DNA of 64,000 bases, from the NCBI RefSeq assembly GCF_014647415.1, contig NZ_BMPD01000001.1:806001-870000 (forward strand), read 5' to 3'. The notes under the pieces were generated by a model. That model saw nothing but the letters and a program-made list of their open reading frames with translations, was not told where the DNA came from and did not search any database. The DNA is from Haloarcula sebkhae (GTDB lineage Archaea; Halobacteriota; Halobacteria; Halobacteriales; Haloarculaceae). The translations under genes and the position numbers were made by a program. This document shows, in pieces, positions 16,636 through 25,022 of the stretch (positions within the stretch are counted from its first letter, which is position 1; each line of letters begins with the position of its first letter).

Positions 16636-17964
16636 ATGAGCTACACTGCACTACAAGTAGATCCGACCGTACTCGCAGAGGGGGTTAACCTGCTGTGGGT
16701 CCTGGTGGTATCGTTCCTGATCTTCTTCATGCACGCGGGCTTCGCCATGCTTGAGGCGGGCCAGGTGCGCTCGAAGAACGTCGCGAACCAGCTGACCAAG
16801 AACCTCCTGACCTGGTCGGTCGGTGTGACGGTGTTCTTCCTGATCGGCTCAGGAATCAGTGCGCTGGTCGGCGGCAGCGGCTTCTCGCCCGCCTTCGGTG
16901 CCGGGGCCGCAAACGACTACGTCGGCTGGCTGTTCGGTGCCGTCTTCGCGATGACGGCAGCGACCATCGTCTCCGGTGCGGTCGCCGGACGAGCCAAGCT
17001 CCGCGCGTACATCACGTACACGTTCCTGCTGGCGGCGGTCATCTACCCCGTCGTCACTGGCATCACGTGGGCCGGCGCGTACATCAGCTTCGGCGGCGAG
17101 GCGTTCCACGACTTCGCCGGCGGGATGATCGTCCACGGGATGGGCGGCATCGCGGGCCTCACGGCGGCGTACGTCCTCGGCCCACGCATGGGTCGGTACA
17201 ACGAGGACGGCTCCGCGAACGTCATTCCCGGCCACTCCCTGACCTTTGCCGTTCTGGGAACGCTCATCCTCGCGTTCGGCTGGTACGGCTTCAACGTCGG
17301 CACGGCGGCGACTGTCTTCGTCGTCGAGGACGGATCGCTTGCCCTCGGCGCGTTCGCGACGGTCGGCCGTGTCGCGATGACGACGACTATCGCGATGGCC
17401 TGTGGTGCGATGGGTGCCGGACTGGTCGCCTGGCTGAAGACCGGCAAGGTCGACACCCTGTACGTGGCAAACGGGCTGCTGGCCGGGCTGGTCGGTATCA
17501 CGGCGATCCCCGACACCACGACGTGGTGGGGCGCAATCATCGTCGGTGCTCTCGCAGGCGGACAGCTGCCGGTCGTGTTCAGCTTCATCGAGAACCGGAT
17601 GAAAATCGACGACGTCTGTGCCGTCTTCCCGGTCCACGGTAGCGCCGGTGTGCTCGGCACGCTGCTGTTCCCGTTTGTCGCCACGCCCGGCACGGTCGGG
17701 TCGGTCGCTAACGCCTTCATCGCACAGCTGATCGGCGTCGTCGCCATCGCGGGCTGGACGATTGTCGCAACCGGGGTCGTCTGGTACGCGCTCAAACTGG
17801 CCGGTCAGGCCCGGGTCACGCCCGAGCACGAGCAGGAAGGGCTGGATGTCAGCGAACACGGCGTCGAGACCTACCCCGAGTTCGGTGGCGGCGAAAGCGT
17901 TGTCGCCGATGGTGGTAAAATGAGTACGAACATGCGTACCGACGGAGGTTCCAAGGATGACTGA
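16636..17964 (+). CDS. amt: Ammonium transporter Amt
   Basis: Protein of 442 residues with eleven predicted membrane helices. Family motifs: [22 protein letters not shown] at the N-terminus, [17 protein letters not shown] (about 157-173) with the first pore His, and [19 protein letters not shown] (about 331-349) with the second. The trimeric channel moves ammonium as NH3 (plus a proton) into the cell. The stop codon overlaps the following glnK start (8 bases), the standard amt-glnK pair in which GlnK blocks the channel at nitrogen sufficiency. A possible leader ORF lies directly upstream. Confidence 0.97.
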   Translation: MSYTALQVDPTVLAEGVNLLWVLVVSFLIFFMHAGFAMLEAGQVRSKNVANQLTKNLLTWSVGVTVFFLIGSGISALVGGSGFSPAFGAGAANDYVGWLFGAVFAMTAATIVSGAVAGRAKLRAYITYTFLLAAVIYPVVTGITWAGAYISFGGEAFHDFAGGMIVHGMGGIAGLTAAYVLGPRMGRYNEDGSANVIPGHSLTFAVLGTLILAFGWYGFNVGTAATVFVVEDGSLALGAFATVGRVAMTTTIAMACGAMGAGLVAWLKTGKVDTLYVANGLLAGLVGITAIPDTTTWWGAIIVGALAGGQLPVVFSFIENRMKIDDVCAVFPVHGSAGVLGTLLFPFVATPGTVGSVANAFIAQLIGVVAIAGWTIVATGVVWYALKLAGQARVTPEHEQEGLDVSEHGVETYPEFGGGESVVADGGKMSTNMRTDGGSKDD

Positions 17965-18322
17965 CGAAAATGATGACTCTGAAATCAAGATGGTGGTCGC
18001 AATGGTTCGACCGGACAAACTCGGCGACGTGAAGAAGGCGCTGGCTGAGGTCGGCGCACCCTCGCTGACGGTGACGAACGTCTCCGGCCGCGGCTCACAG
18101 CCCGCAAAGAAGGGGCAGTGGCGCGGCGAGGAGTACGTCGTCGACCTGCACCAGAAGGTCAAAGTCGAGACAGTGGTCGCGGACATCCCCGCAGCGGATG
18201 TCGTCGACGCCATCGCCGACGGTGCCCACACCGGCGAGAAAGGTGACGGCAAGATATTCGTCCTCCCCGTGGACAACGCCTATCAGGTCCGAACCGGCAA
18301 AGAAGGCCCAGAGGCAGTCTGA
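17957..18322 (+). CDS. glnK: PII nitrogen regulatory protein GlnK
   Basis: Protein of 121 residues, PII fold. Conserved: the N-terminal [19 protein letters not shown], the T-loop region, and the B-loop [14 protein letters not shown] (about 93-106) that binds ATP/ADP. The T-loop reads GQWRGEEY where enterobacterial GlnK has ELYRGAEY, so the uridylylated Tyr51 is replaced by Trp and UMP modification is not possible there; regulation must come from nucleotides and 2-oxoglutarate. Overlaps the amt gene by eight bases, so stoichiometric synthesis with Amt is expected. Confidence 0.95.
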   Translation: MTDENDDSEIKMVVAMVRPDKLGDVKKALAEVGAPSLTVTNVSGRGSQPAKKGQWRGEEYVVDLHQKVKVETVVADIPAADVVDAIADGAHTGEKGDGKIFVLPVDNAYQVRTGKEGPEAV

Positions 18323-18331
18323 GCCGACGAA

Positions 18332-18790
18332 ATGGTCGATGATACCGACAGACAGGTAGTGAACGCACTGCTCCAGGACGGCCGGGCCAGCGCCCGTGAC
18401 GTCGCCGCCGCGACCGGTATCGCGGCGACCACGGTGTCGCGCCGGATAGACGACCTGGAGGCGACCGGTGTGATCGACGAATACACCGTCGACATCGATT
18501 ACGGGGCGCTGGGCTACGACGTGACCGCTGTGTTCCAGCTCTCCGTCGAGGGCGACGGGCTCGGACGGGTGGTGGACCAGTTACGTGATCGACGCGAAAT
18601 GGTCGCAGTTTACGAAGTGACTGGCGACCACGACATCGTGGCCGTCGGGAAGTTCACCGACACGAAGTCGATGAACGAGCGGATAAAGACGCTGCTGACC
18701 GACGAGGATATCCGATCCGCCTCAACGTCAGTCGTACTGAATACGGTGTGCGAACACGAGCAGTTCCCGGTCGACGGAGCTGACACCTGA
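18332..18790 (+). CDS. Lrp/AsnC-family transcriptional regulator
   Basis: Protein of 152 residues: an N-terminal winged HTH (DRQVVNALLQDGRASARDVA, TTVSRRIDDLEATGVI, about residues 5-48) and a C-terminal RAM ligand-binding/oligomerisation domain (VYEVTGDHDIVAVGKF, about 92-108). It starts ten bases after the glnK stop and is probably in the amt-glnK transcript. Haloarchaeal Lrp proteins control amino-acid and nitrogen metabolism (for example glutamine synthetase). Here the location points to amt-glnK or the neighbouring nitrate genes as targets, which is inference. Confidence 0.93.
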   Translation: MVDDTDRQVVNALLQDGRASARDVAAATGIAATTVSRRIDDLEATGVIDEYTVDIDYGALGYDVTAVFQLSVEGDGLGRVVDQLRDRREMVAVYEVTGDHDIVAVGKFTDTKSMNERIKTLLTDEDIRSASTSVVLNTVCEHEQFPVDGADT

Positions 18791-18910
18791 GGACGGCGTC
18801 TGTTTTTCCGACTGGCAATCACAGCAGTGAGTAGCGTCTCGTCTCGGTTTGGAGACCTATTGAGCGATGAAGCAAGGCTTAATTACAGCAGTAATAATAT
18901 ATTTTTCATC

Positions 18911-20269
18911 ATGGATTGGGATGCTCGGGGGTCGACAGTGACGCGACGGGAGCTACTCGCAGCCGTCGGAGCGAGTTCGCTCGCCGGACTCGCCGGCTGT
19001 GGCGGGAGCAACCGTGCCGCGACACCGACAAGCAATGCGACAGGGTACGCGAATCAACCGGTCGACGACGACCAAGTGACGCTTGGCCTCACGATCCCGC
19101 AATCGGGATCGTTCTCGCCACTTGGTACCGGCCAACAGCGTGGATTCGAACTGGCCATCGACCACCTTAACGAGGGCGGTGGCTGGGTCGACACCGACGC
19201 GTGGCAGGCGCTGTCCGGGGACGGCATTCTCGGCCGGACGGTCGAGAGCGTCATAGCTGACACGGAGTCCAGTTCGGAAACGGCCCGGGACGTGGCGGAG
19301 ACGCTGGTCGAACAGGACGGGGCCGTGATGATCGCCGGTGGCGGGTCGACAAACACAGCCCGGGAGTTACTCAAGTACTGTCCGACCCGCGGCGTGGTCC
19401 ATATGCTCGGGTTCGCTCCGGGGACGAACGTCACGGGGATCGACTGCTCTCGATACGGATTTCAGGAGATGCACAACGGTCGGATGGCTGCCAACGCGCT
19501 GGTCCCGGTGTTGACCGAGCGGTTCGAAGGACGAACGGAGTTCTACCAGTTGCACGCCAGTTCCGATTTCGGCTTCACGCAGTCCGAGCAGTTCAAGCGC
19601 CGGTTCCAGTCGGAGAACTGGAGCGAGATGGGCGCGACGAAGACGCGGGTCGGAACGGAGAACTTCAGGCCGCAATTGGGGGAGGCCGTGGACGCTGACG
19701 TCGACGCCATCGTGTTGTCCTACCGCGGGCGTGACGCAGTCACCGCGCTGAACCAAGCGACGGACATAGTCCCGGAAGAGATGGACATCGTCATGCCGAT
19801 CGTGAGTCGGCAACTGGCCCGCGATGTCGGCGCTGACATGGCCGGAATCGTCGGTACCATTTCGTGGGATTACAGCATCGATACACCGCTTTCAACGGCG
19901 TTTACCGAAGCGTTCGATGCGGCGTATGCCGCCGACGAGGTCCGGGTCCCATCGGACCAGGCCCGACTGGCCTACGCGCAGACGCTCCAGTACGCCGCGG
20001 CTGTCGAGCGGGCCGGGACGTTCGAACCGCCGGCCGTCATCCGTGAACTCGAAGGCACCACGTACCGGGCTGGACGCGGCGAGGCGACGTTACGGGCATG
20101 CGATCACCAGTCTATGGGACCCGTTCCCGTCGTCGAAGGATCCAGTCAGGGCCCCGAGGTACTCGACGTCATCCAGATTTCGACTGACATCGCGTACGGC
20201 TGCGAGGAGTATCCGGCAAGCGAGTGTACCGACCTGGGACCGTACGAACCCGAGACGGCCGACAGTTGA
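18911..20269 (+). CDS. Solute-binding lipoprotein (amide/branched-chain type), copy 1
   Basis: Protein of 452 residues with a Tat lipoprotein signal (TRRELLAAVGASSLAGLAGC, RR then lipobox Cys about 29) and a periplasmic-binding type I domain (VTLGLTIPQSGSFSPLGTGQ, GFELAIDHLNEGGGW, IVGTISWDYSIDTPLS). This family binds branched-chain amino acids, urea or short amides. No ABC permease or ATPase gene is nearby. It shares the fold and a 55-bp near-identical DNA stretch with the second copy at 21125. The ATG at 18911 was chosen because the Tat signal begins there; A+T-rich promoter sequence (TTAATTAC, TAATAATATAT) lies just upstream. Confidence 0.88.
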   Translation: MDWDARGSTVTRRELLAAVGASSLAGLAGCGGSNRAATPTSNATGYANQPVDDDQVTLGLTIPQSGSFSPLGTGQQRGFELAIDHLNEGGGWVDTDAWQALSGDGILGRTVESVIADTESSSETARDVAETLVEQDGAVMIAGGGSTNTARELLKYCPTRGVVHMLGFAPGTNVTGIDCSRYGFQEMHNGRMAANALVPVLTERFEGRTEFYQLHASSDFGFTQSEQFKRRFQSENWSEMGATKTRVGTENFRPQLGEAVDADVDAIVLSYRGRDAVTALNQATDIVPEEMDIVMPIVSRQLARDVGADMAGIVGTISWDYSIDTPLSTAFTEAFDAAYAADEVRVPSDQARLAYAQTLQYAAAVERAGTFEPPAVIRELEGTTYRAGRGEATLRACDHQSMGPVPVVEGSSQGPEVLDVIQISTDIAYGCEEYPASECTDLGPYEPETADS

Positions 20270-20309
20270 ACGGCGGTGGCGTTAAGCCGCTTGCGCCGCT
20301 CCAGAAGAT

Positions 20310-20954
20310 ATGGGCTTGAAAGTCGACGTGCGGAAGCTGGACCTTTTCAACCAGATGGCGAAGGAGGGGTCCGGGACAGTCGCGGAGAACCTCGGTCAGT
20401 TGACCGGGCTCGACGCGACAGTTCGGACCTCACAGATCAATTTTCTCGACATCGAGGACGTCAAGACACACATCGGCGACGACAAGGGCGTCGGCATCTA
20501 CGTCGAACTGAACGAACCGCCCTACGGCTACGTCCTGTTCCTGCTCGAACCAGAGGACAGCAAGCAGATGGCCAGCGCGATGATGGGCGGGATGGGCGAA
20601 CCGAGCGAGGGTGAAGGGTTCTCCGACATGGAACGGTCGGCGATGCAGGAGATCGGTAACATCATGACCTCCGCGTTTATCGACGGGTGGGCCAACGTGC
20701 TGGAGACGACCATCGATATGGGGACCCCGAACTTCGTGTTCGGGCCGGCTGACGGTATCATCGACGAGATGGGCGGCTGGCCGGACTCGGATCTGGTGTT
20801 CGTCGTCGACTCGCGTATCACCGTCGACGACGGCGACCTCGGGATGACCGTGTACACGTTCCCCGAACTGGAGGATCTCGTCGCGCTTATTCAGGATATC
20901 GACCTCGACACCGACGTAGCGGTAGACACCGAAGCCAGCGACATTCTTGACTGA
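20310..20954 (+). CDS. cheC: CheC-family CheY-P phosphatase
   Basis: Protein of 214 residues with two CheC half-repeats. The second helix matches the phosphatase motif exactly: S-x3-E-x2-N-x22-P in ERSAMQEIGNIMTS followed by GTP about residues 112-143. The first half (FNQMAKEGSGTVAENLGQ) does not keep the E/N pair, so one active site per monomer is predicted. CheC removes phosphate from CheY and can bind CheD in archaeal chemotaxis. It is flanked by two solute-binding lipoproteins, with no cheA, cheY or cheD in the window, so it would act on the chemotaxis core encoded elsewhere. Confidence 0.92.
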   Translation: MGLKVDVRKLDLFNQMAKEGSGTVAENLGQLTGLDATVRTSQINFLDIEDVKTHIGDDKGVGIYVELNEPPYGYVLFLLEPEDSKQMASAMMGGMGEPSEGEGFSDMERSAMQEIGNIMTSAFIDGWANVLETTIDMGTPNFVFGPADGIIDEMGGWPDSDLVFVVDSRITVDDGDLGMTVYTFPELEDLVALIQDIDLDTDVAVDTEASDILD

Positions 20955-21079
20955 CAGCGATACGCTGTCTCTGCTATCTCGTTCTATCGTACGGCCAGCG
21001 GTGCTGTAATCGCCGAGAAACCGATCAGAGGCTCGTTATTACCAGCTACTGTCATAGTCTGTTCCAATTAGCTCCTATT

Positions 21080-21106
21080 ATACTTGAAAAAGTATTATAT
21101 ATATTT
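21080..21106 (+). promoter_or_regulatory. TATA box and palindromic operator candidate of second binding protein
   Basis: ATACTTgaaaAAGTAT (21080-21095) is a perfect six-base inverted repeat that abuts the A+T-rich TATTATATATATTT (21093-21106). The TATA region is about 25 nt before the ATG at 21125, so the message should be leaderless, and a dimeric regulator on the palindrome would overlap the TFB site. The same palindrome is not present before copy 1. Confidence 0.5.
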
Positions 21107-21124
21107 ACCATCAAAAGAAGCGGT

Positions 21125-22480
21125 ATGGGATTGGAAAGAGGGGGCGTGGCAGTTGACAGGCGGTCGCTACTACAGCTTGCCGGTGGGGTCGGTACCGCGG
21201 GGCTCGCCGGGCTGGCGGGGTGCCAGGGCGGGAATTCGAGGGCCGAAAACACACCGGAACACCCACCGCTCGGGAACTATCCGGTCGGCGGCGACGCGGT
21301 TACGCTCGGCTTCAACGTGCCACAATCCGGGACCTACGCTGCCGAAGGGCGCGACGAACTTCGGGGATATGAGCTCGCCGTCAAACATCTCAACGAGGGC
21401 GGTGGCTGGGTCGGCCAGGGCTCCTTTGACGTACTCAGCGGCGACGGCGTACTCGGAAAGACTGTCGAGTACGTCACTGCAGACACGGAGACGAAGCCGG
21501 ATGTCGCGACGGACAACGCCGAGGAGATGATCAAGCAGGACGACGTCGTCATGTTCTCCGGCGGCTCGTCCAGTTCCGTCGCCATCGCTCAGCAGGAGGT
21601 CGCACAGGCCCAGAAGGTCCCGTACATGTGCTGTCTGACCCACTCGAACGATACGACGGGAACGGACTGTGTCCGGTACAGCTTCCGGGAGATGTTCAAC
21701 GCGTACATGACCGCACAGGCGCTGATTCCGGTGCTCAAAGAACGGTTCGGCCGGGAGGCTCAGTACGTCCAGATCTACGCGGACTACAACTGGGGGCAAA
21801 CGATGGAATCGTCGATCCGTGACTTCTTCACGTCGAGTGGCTGGGTCGAACTCACGAGCATCCCGACGCGTCTCGGGACGACGGACTACGAGGAGCCACT
21901 CAAACAGGCCAGGGACGCCGGTGCGGAGGTCGTCTTCCTCGACCACTACGGACTCGACGCCGCGAACTCACTGACAACGGCGCAGGAAATTCTCCCTGAC
22001 GAGGTGGGGATTGTGGTGCCGCTGTACAACCGCATCGTGGCACAGAACGCCTCAACGGCGCTCGACGGTGTCGTCGGGACGGTTGCATGGGACACCAGCG
22101 CCTCGTCCGACCTCTCGAACGAGTTCAAGAACGCCTTCACCGCCGAGTACGGGAACGCACAGCGGCCCTCCGGCGTAGCCCATCTGGCCTACGCACAGAC
22201 GCTCCAGTACGCCGCGGCTGTCGAGCGCGCCGGCACGTTCTACCCGCCGGCGGTTATCCGAGCGCTGGAAGACCACGAATACTCGGTTGGGCTGGGCAGC
22301 CAGACGATGCGGCGCTGTGACCATCAGGCCCAGCGTGGCGTGCCGGTGGTCGAAGGGCTTCCCGAGTCCGAGCAGTCCCTCGGTCGGTTCTACGACCTGC
22401 TCAGTGTCACGAAAGCGGTCGGGTACGACTGTGACGGCGGCCCGGCCGCCGAGTGCGAACTCGGAGACTACGGGGACTAG
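21125..22480 (+). CDS. Solute-binding lipoprotein (amide/branched-chain type), copy 2
   Basis: Protein of 451 residues: Tat lipoprotein signal (VDRRSLLQLAGGVGTAGLAG, then lipobox Cys about 36) and a periplasmic-binding type I domain (VTLGFNVPQSGTYAAEGRDE, GYELAVKHLNEGGGW, VGTVAWDTSASSDLSN). It is a paralogue of the protein at 18911: both end in a similar Cys-containing tail (copy 2 has AVGYDCDGGPAAECEL). The ligand is not readable from sequence; urea, short amides or branched-chain amino acids are the family options. The nearest genes are cheC and nitrate assimilation genes, not ABC permeases, so a role as receptor for taxis or partner of a distant transporter is inferred. Confidence 0.88.
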   Translation: MGLERGGVAVDRRSLLQLAGGVGTAGLAGLAGCQGGNSRAENTPEHPPLGNYPVGGDAVTLGFNVPQSGTYAAEGRDELRGYELAVKHLNEGGGWVGQGSFDVLSGDGVLGKTVEYVTADTETKPDVATDNAEEMIKQDDVVMFSGGSSSSVAIAQQEVAQAQKVPYMCCLTHSNDTTGTDCVRYSFREMFNAYMTAQALIPVLKERFGREAQYVQIYADYNWGQTMESSIRDFFTSSGWVELTSIPTRLGTTDYEEPLKQARDAGAEVVFLDHYGLDAANSLTTAQEILPDEVGIVVPLYNRIVAQNASTALDGVVGTVAWDTSASSDLSNEFKNAFTAEYGNAQRPSGVAHLAYAQTLQYAAAVERAGTFYPPAVIRALEDHEYSVGLGSQTMRRCDHQAQRGVPVVEGLPESEQSLGRFYDLLSVTKAVGYDCDGGPAAECELGDYGD

Positions 22481-22641
22481 AGCCGGAGCTCGGCGACAAC
22501 TATACACCCGAAAAATACAGCAAACAGAGAACCGAGCGGGGACATGGACACGAGCAGTCCCCGTCTGTCAGAGGCAGACGGACACGCCCTGAGAGAGGCG
22601 CATCACGTCGCCGCATCCGGCTGTTCGGAGCCGGGGCCGCG

Positions 22642-22743
22642 TTACTCCAGTAGCTCCGGTGCCGCGTCGTATGCCACCCCCGCAACCGCGGATTCCGACG
22701 AGTCATCCCCGCCGTGGCCGGTCTGACGGTCTGTCTCAGCCAT
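22642..22743 (-). CDS. 33-residue acidic ORF directly after nirA
   Basis: The ATG at 22741-22743 lies two bases after the nirA stop on the same strand and opens MAETDRQTGHGGDDSSESAV, ending AAPELLE before TAA at 22642-22644. Its composition is acidic and its codons resemble those of nirA. I do not recognise a family. It could be a small partner of nitrite reductase or only a chance frame; tight spacing is the main support. The next 160 bp up to the binding-protein stop at 22480 hold nothing I can support. Confidence 0.4.
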   Translation of the reverse strand: MAETDRQTGHGGDDSSESAVAGVAYDAAPELLE

Positions 22744-22745
22744 GG

Positions 22746-24512
22746 TCAGTCATCCGCCGAAATCGGCTGGCCCTCGGCGTCGGTCGGGGCTGGGCTGTCG
22801 CCGTCGTCGAAGGGATACCACGACTGCTTGCCGTCGGCCAAGCACGGGTCGGTGTACCCCTCGACCTCGTGGGGTTCGGCCAGTTCGACGATGGTCTCGT
22901 GGCCGGTGGCATCGACCCACTCCCGGAACGTCTGGCCCTCGGAGCGCAACGCGGCGTAGGCCTCGACGATATTGGCGATCATGCCCGGTACCTCGTCGGC
23001 GGGGACGCGCTGGCGGACCCACTCGATGAACGTCGGCTCCTCGCCGATGCCGCCGCCGACGCCCACGTCGACGGCTTCGACCATCTGGCCGTCCTTCCGG
23101 GCGCGCATCCCCTGCAAGCCGATGTCGGCCGTCATCGCCTGCCCGCAGTCGGCCGTACAGCCCGAGAAATGCATCTTGATGCGGTCCACGTCGTCGGGCA
23201 CGTCAACGTTGTCTCCGAGCCAGCGGAGCAGGCGGGCCATGCGCGCTTTCGTCTCCGTGAGTGCCAGCGAGCAGAACTCCGTCCCCGTACAGGCCATCGC
23301 GCCCTGGACGAACGGGTTCGGCTCGGGTGAGTGCTTCTCCAGCAGCGGCTCGTTGAGCAGGTTCGAGAGGTTCCCGTCCGGTACGTCCATGATGATCGGG
23401 TTCTGCCGGCGGGTCAGTCGCACCTCGCCGGAGCCGTAGGCGTCAGCGAGGTCCGCGAGTTCGATGGCGTCCTCGGCGGCGATGCGGCCGACCGGCACTG
23501 AAAGCCCGACGTAGTTCTTGTCGTCTTTCTGGTCGTACACGCCGACGTGGTCGTGGGCGCCGTGTTCGGCCGACTTGCCAGCGTTGTACGTGTACGCCCC
23601 GCGGAAGTCGGTGCCGGCGGTTTCGAGTTCGAAGTCCAGCCGTCCGTCGAGTTCCTCCCGGATAGCGTCGGTGCCGTGTTCGTCGACGAAAAAGCGCGCG
23701 CGGTTCTTCGAGCGGTTCTGGCGGTTGCCTTCCTCGTGGTAGTACTCGACGAACGCCCGGACCGTCTCGACGGCGTGTTCGGGCCGAATGAACAGGTCGA
23801 GCGGACGGGCCTCGCGGGGTTCGCGGCCGCCGAGGCCGCCACCGACACGGACGTTGAACCCCTCGACTTCCTCGCCATCAATGATCTTGTGGGCCGGCTC
23901 CAGCCCGATGTCGTTGATGCTGTCCTGGGCACACCCCTGCTTGCACCCCGTCACCGAGATGTTGAATTTCCGGGGCATATTGGAGAGGTCGTTGTCGTCG
24001 CGGATGGTCTCCTGAATCTCGTCGAGAATCGGGCGGGACGCGACGTACTCCTCGGCCTTGCCGGCGACCGGACAGCCGGAGATGTTCCGCATCGTGTCCC
24101 CGCCGGCCGAGCGCGAGGAGACGCCGACGGCTTCGAGTTTCTCCCAGATCTCCGGGATGTCCTCGAGCTTGAGCCAGTGGAGTTGGATGGACTGGCGCGT
24201 CGTGAGGTCGATCCAGCCGTTCCCGAACTCGGGGTTCTCGGCCGGTCCCTTCGCGTAGTCGCGAGCGACCTCTGCAATGGCCCGGAGCTGGTCGGGCTCC
24301 AAGACGCCGCCGCAGTTGGTCAGCCGCATCATGAAATACGACTCCTGCCCGCCGCGGTGGTGGAACACCCCCCAGAATTTGAACCGCGAGAACCACTTCT
24401 CGCGCTCGTCTTCAGGGATGGAATCCCACCCCTTCTCGGCAAACTCCTCTAGTTTCTCCCGTACTTCATCACCATACAGCTCCGCCTTGTACTCCTCTTT
24501 CTTATGTGCCAT
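22746..24512 (-). CDS. nirA: Ferredoxin-dependent assimilatory nitrite reductase
   Basis: Protein of 588 residues of the nitrite/sulfite reductase family: two ferredoxin-like half domains and sirohaem/[4Fe-4S] halves. The cluster-sirohaem ligands are C-x5-C (CTGTEFC, about residue 411) and C-x3-C (SGCTADCGQ, about 454) separated by 37 residues. Motifs for substrate binding include WIDLTTRQSIQLHW (about 99) and TMRNISGCPVAG (about 140). It reduces nitrite to ammonium with six electrons from ferredoxin. Location beside narK and nasA on the same strand favours nitrite over sulfite. Confidence 0.93.
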   Translation of the reverse strand: MAHKKEEYKAELYGDEVREKLEEFAEKGWDSIPEDEREKWFSRFKFWGVFHHRGGQESYFMMRLTNCGGVLEPDQLRAIAEVARDYAKGPAENPEFGNGWIDLTTRQSIQLHWLKLEDIPEIWEKLEAVGVSSRSAGGDTMRNISGCPVAGKAEEYVASRPILDEIQETIRDDNDLSNMPRKFNISVTGCKQGCAQDSINDIGLEPAHKIIDGEEVEGFNVRVGGGLGGREPREARPLDLFIRPEHAVETVRAFVEYYHEEGNRQNRSKNRARFFVDEHGTDAIREELDGRLDFELETAGTDFRGAYTYNAGKSAEHGAHDHVGVYDQKDDKNYVGLSVPVGRIAAEDAIELADLADAYGSGEVRLTRRQNPIIMDVPDGNLSNLLNEPLLEKHSPEPNPFVQGAMACTGTEFCSLALTETKARMARLLRWLGDNVDVPDDVDRIKMHFSGCTADCGQAMTADIGLQGMRARKDGQMVEAVDVGVGGGIGEEPTFIEWVRQRVPADEVPGMIANIVEAYAALRSEGQTFREWVDATGHETIVELAEPHEVEGYTDPCLADGKQSWYPFDDGDSPAPTDAEGQPISADD

Positions 24513-24514
24513 CG

Positions 24515-24559
24515 TCAGTCATCCTCAGTTCTTAATGGATGTGCTATTTTCTCGCTCAT
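24515..24559 (-). other. Possible 14-codon leader ORF ahead of nirA
   Basis: On the minus strand the ATG at 24557-24559 opens MSEKIAHPLRTEDD and stops (TGA) at 24515-24517, two bases before the nirA ATG (24510-24512). A TATA-like TTATAAGG lies near 24607-24614. Reinitiation from such a frame could couple nirA translation to a signal, but a 14-codon frame can easily arise by chance. Confidence 0.25.
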
Positions 24560-25022
24560 AGTTATCCGAACGTCCGCTAATTCACGTCTGAATACTGATG
24601 TTGATTCCTTATAACCCTATTCGTTAAAGAAATAAAGAGGTATATCGCTTTCGACAACAGCTGTCCAGAATTATACCGTCTGAGAGGTGTTTAAGGAGGT
24701 AATACAGCAGGGCGGCGAGACGCGAAAATCGCAAGCAGGCGACGTGATACGTCGGCAGACGACAGGGCTGTGACCTAGTTGTGGTGTGGGACCGTGATTC
24801 GGCTGCTGGGACGGCGGCTGCGGTTTTGCGGTGTCAGCAGCGCGCACCAGAGCAGCGTTTGTGCGCCCCGAGACATCGGCTGTCGAGGGTCAGTCGAGCG
24901 GTTCGACAAGCCGATTCCCACAGGAGTCGTATCACAGCCCCCGATACAGAGTCCGCGTGAGAAACCGACGGTCGTGGCTGCCATCTGACGGCCACGACCG
25001 TCCGAAGTTACAGACAGGGGAG
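24560..25022. other. nirA-narK intergenic region, no gene supported
   Basis: These 463 bp contain the presumed nirA promoter (A+T-rich stretch about 24590-24670) and, next to the narK stop, a strong hairpin. Two overlapping frames of about 69 codons (24775-24988) occur on opposite strands but have basic/Cys-rich composition unlike the acidic genes around, so I do not call them genes. Confidence 0.55.
24967..25002 (-). terminator. Hairpin 20 nt after the narK stop
   Basis: GACGGTCGTGGC (24967-24978) and GCCACGACCGTC (24991-25002) form a perfect 12-bp stem with a 12-nt loop. It begins 20 nt downstream of the narK stop on the minus strand, followed in that direction by GGTTTCTC. A role in ending or processing the narK transcript, and so separating it from nirA, is likely. 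Confidence 0.55.

Noticed and set aside
24775-24988. Two overlapping frames of about 69 codons on opposite strands
   Set aside because: Neither has acidic composition or a motif, and they overlap each other; the region is better read as intergenic.
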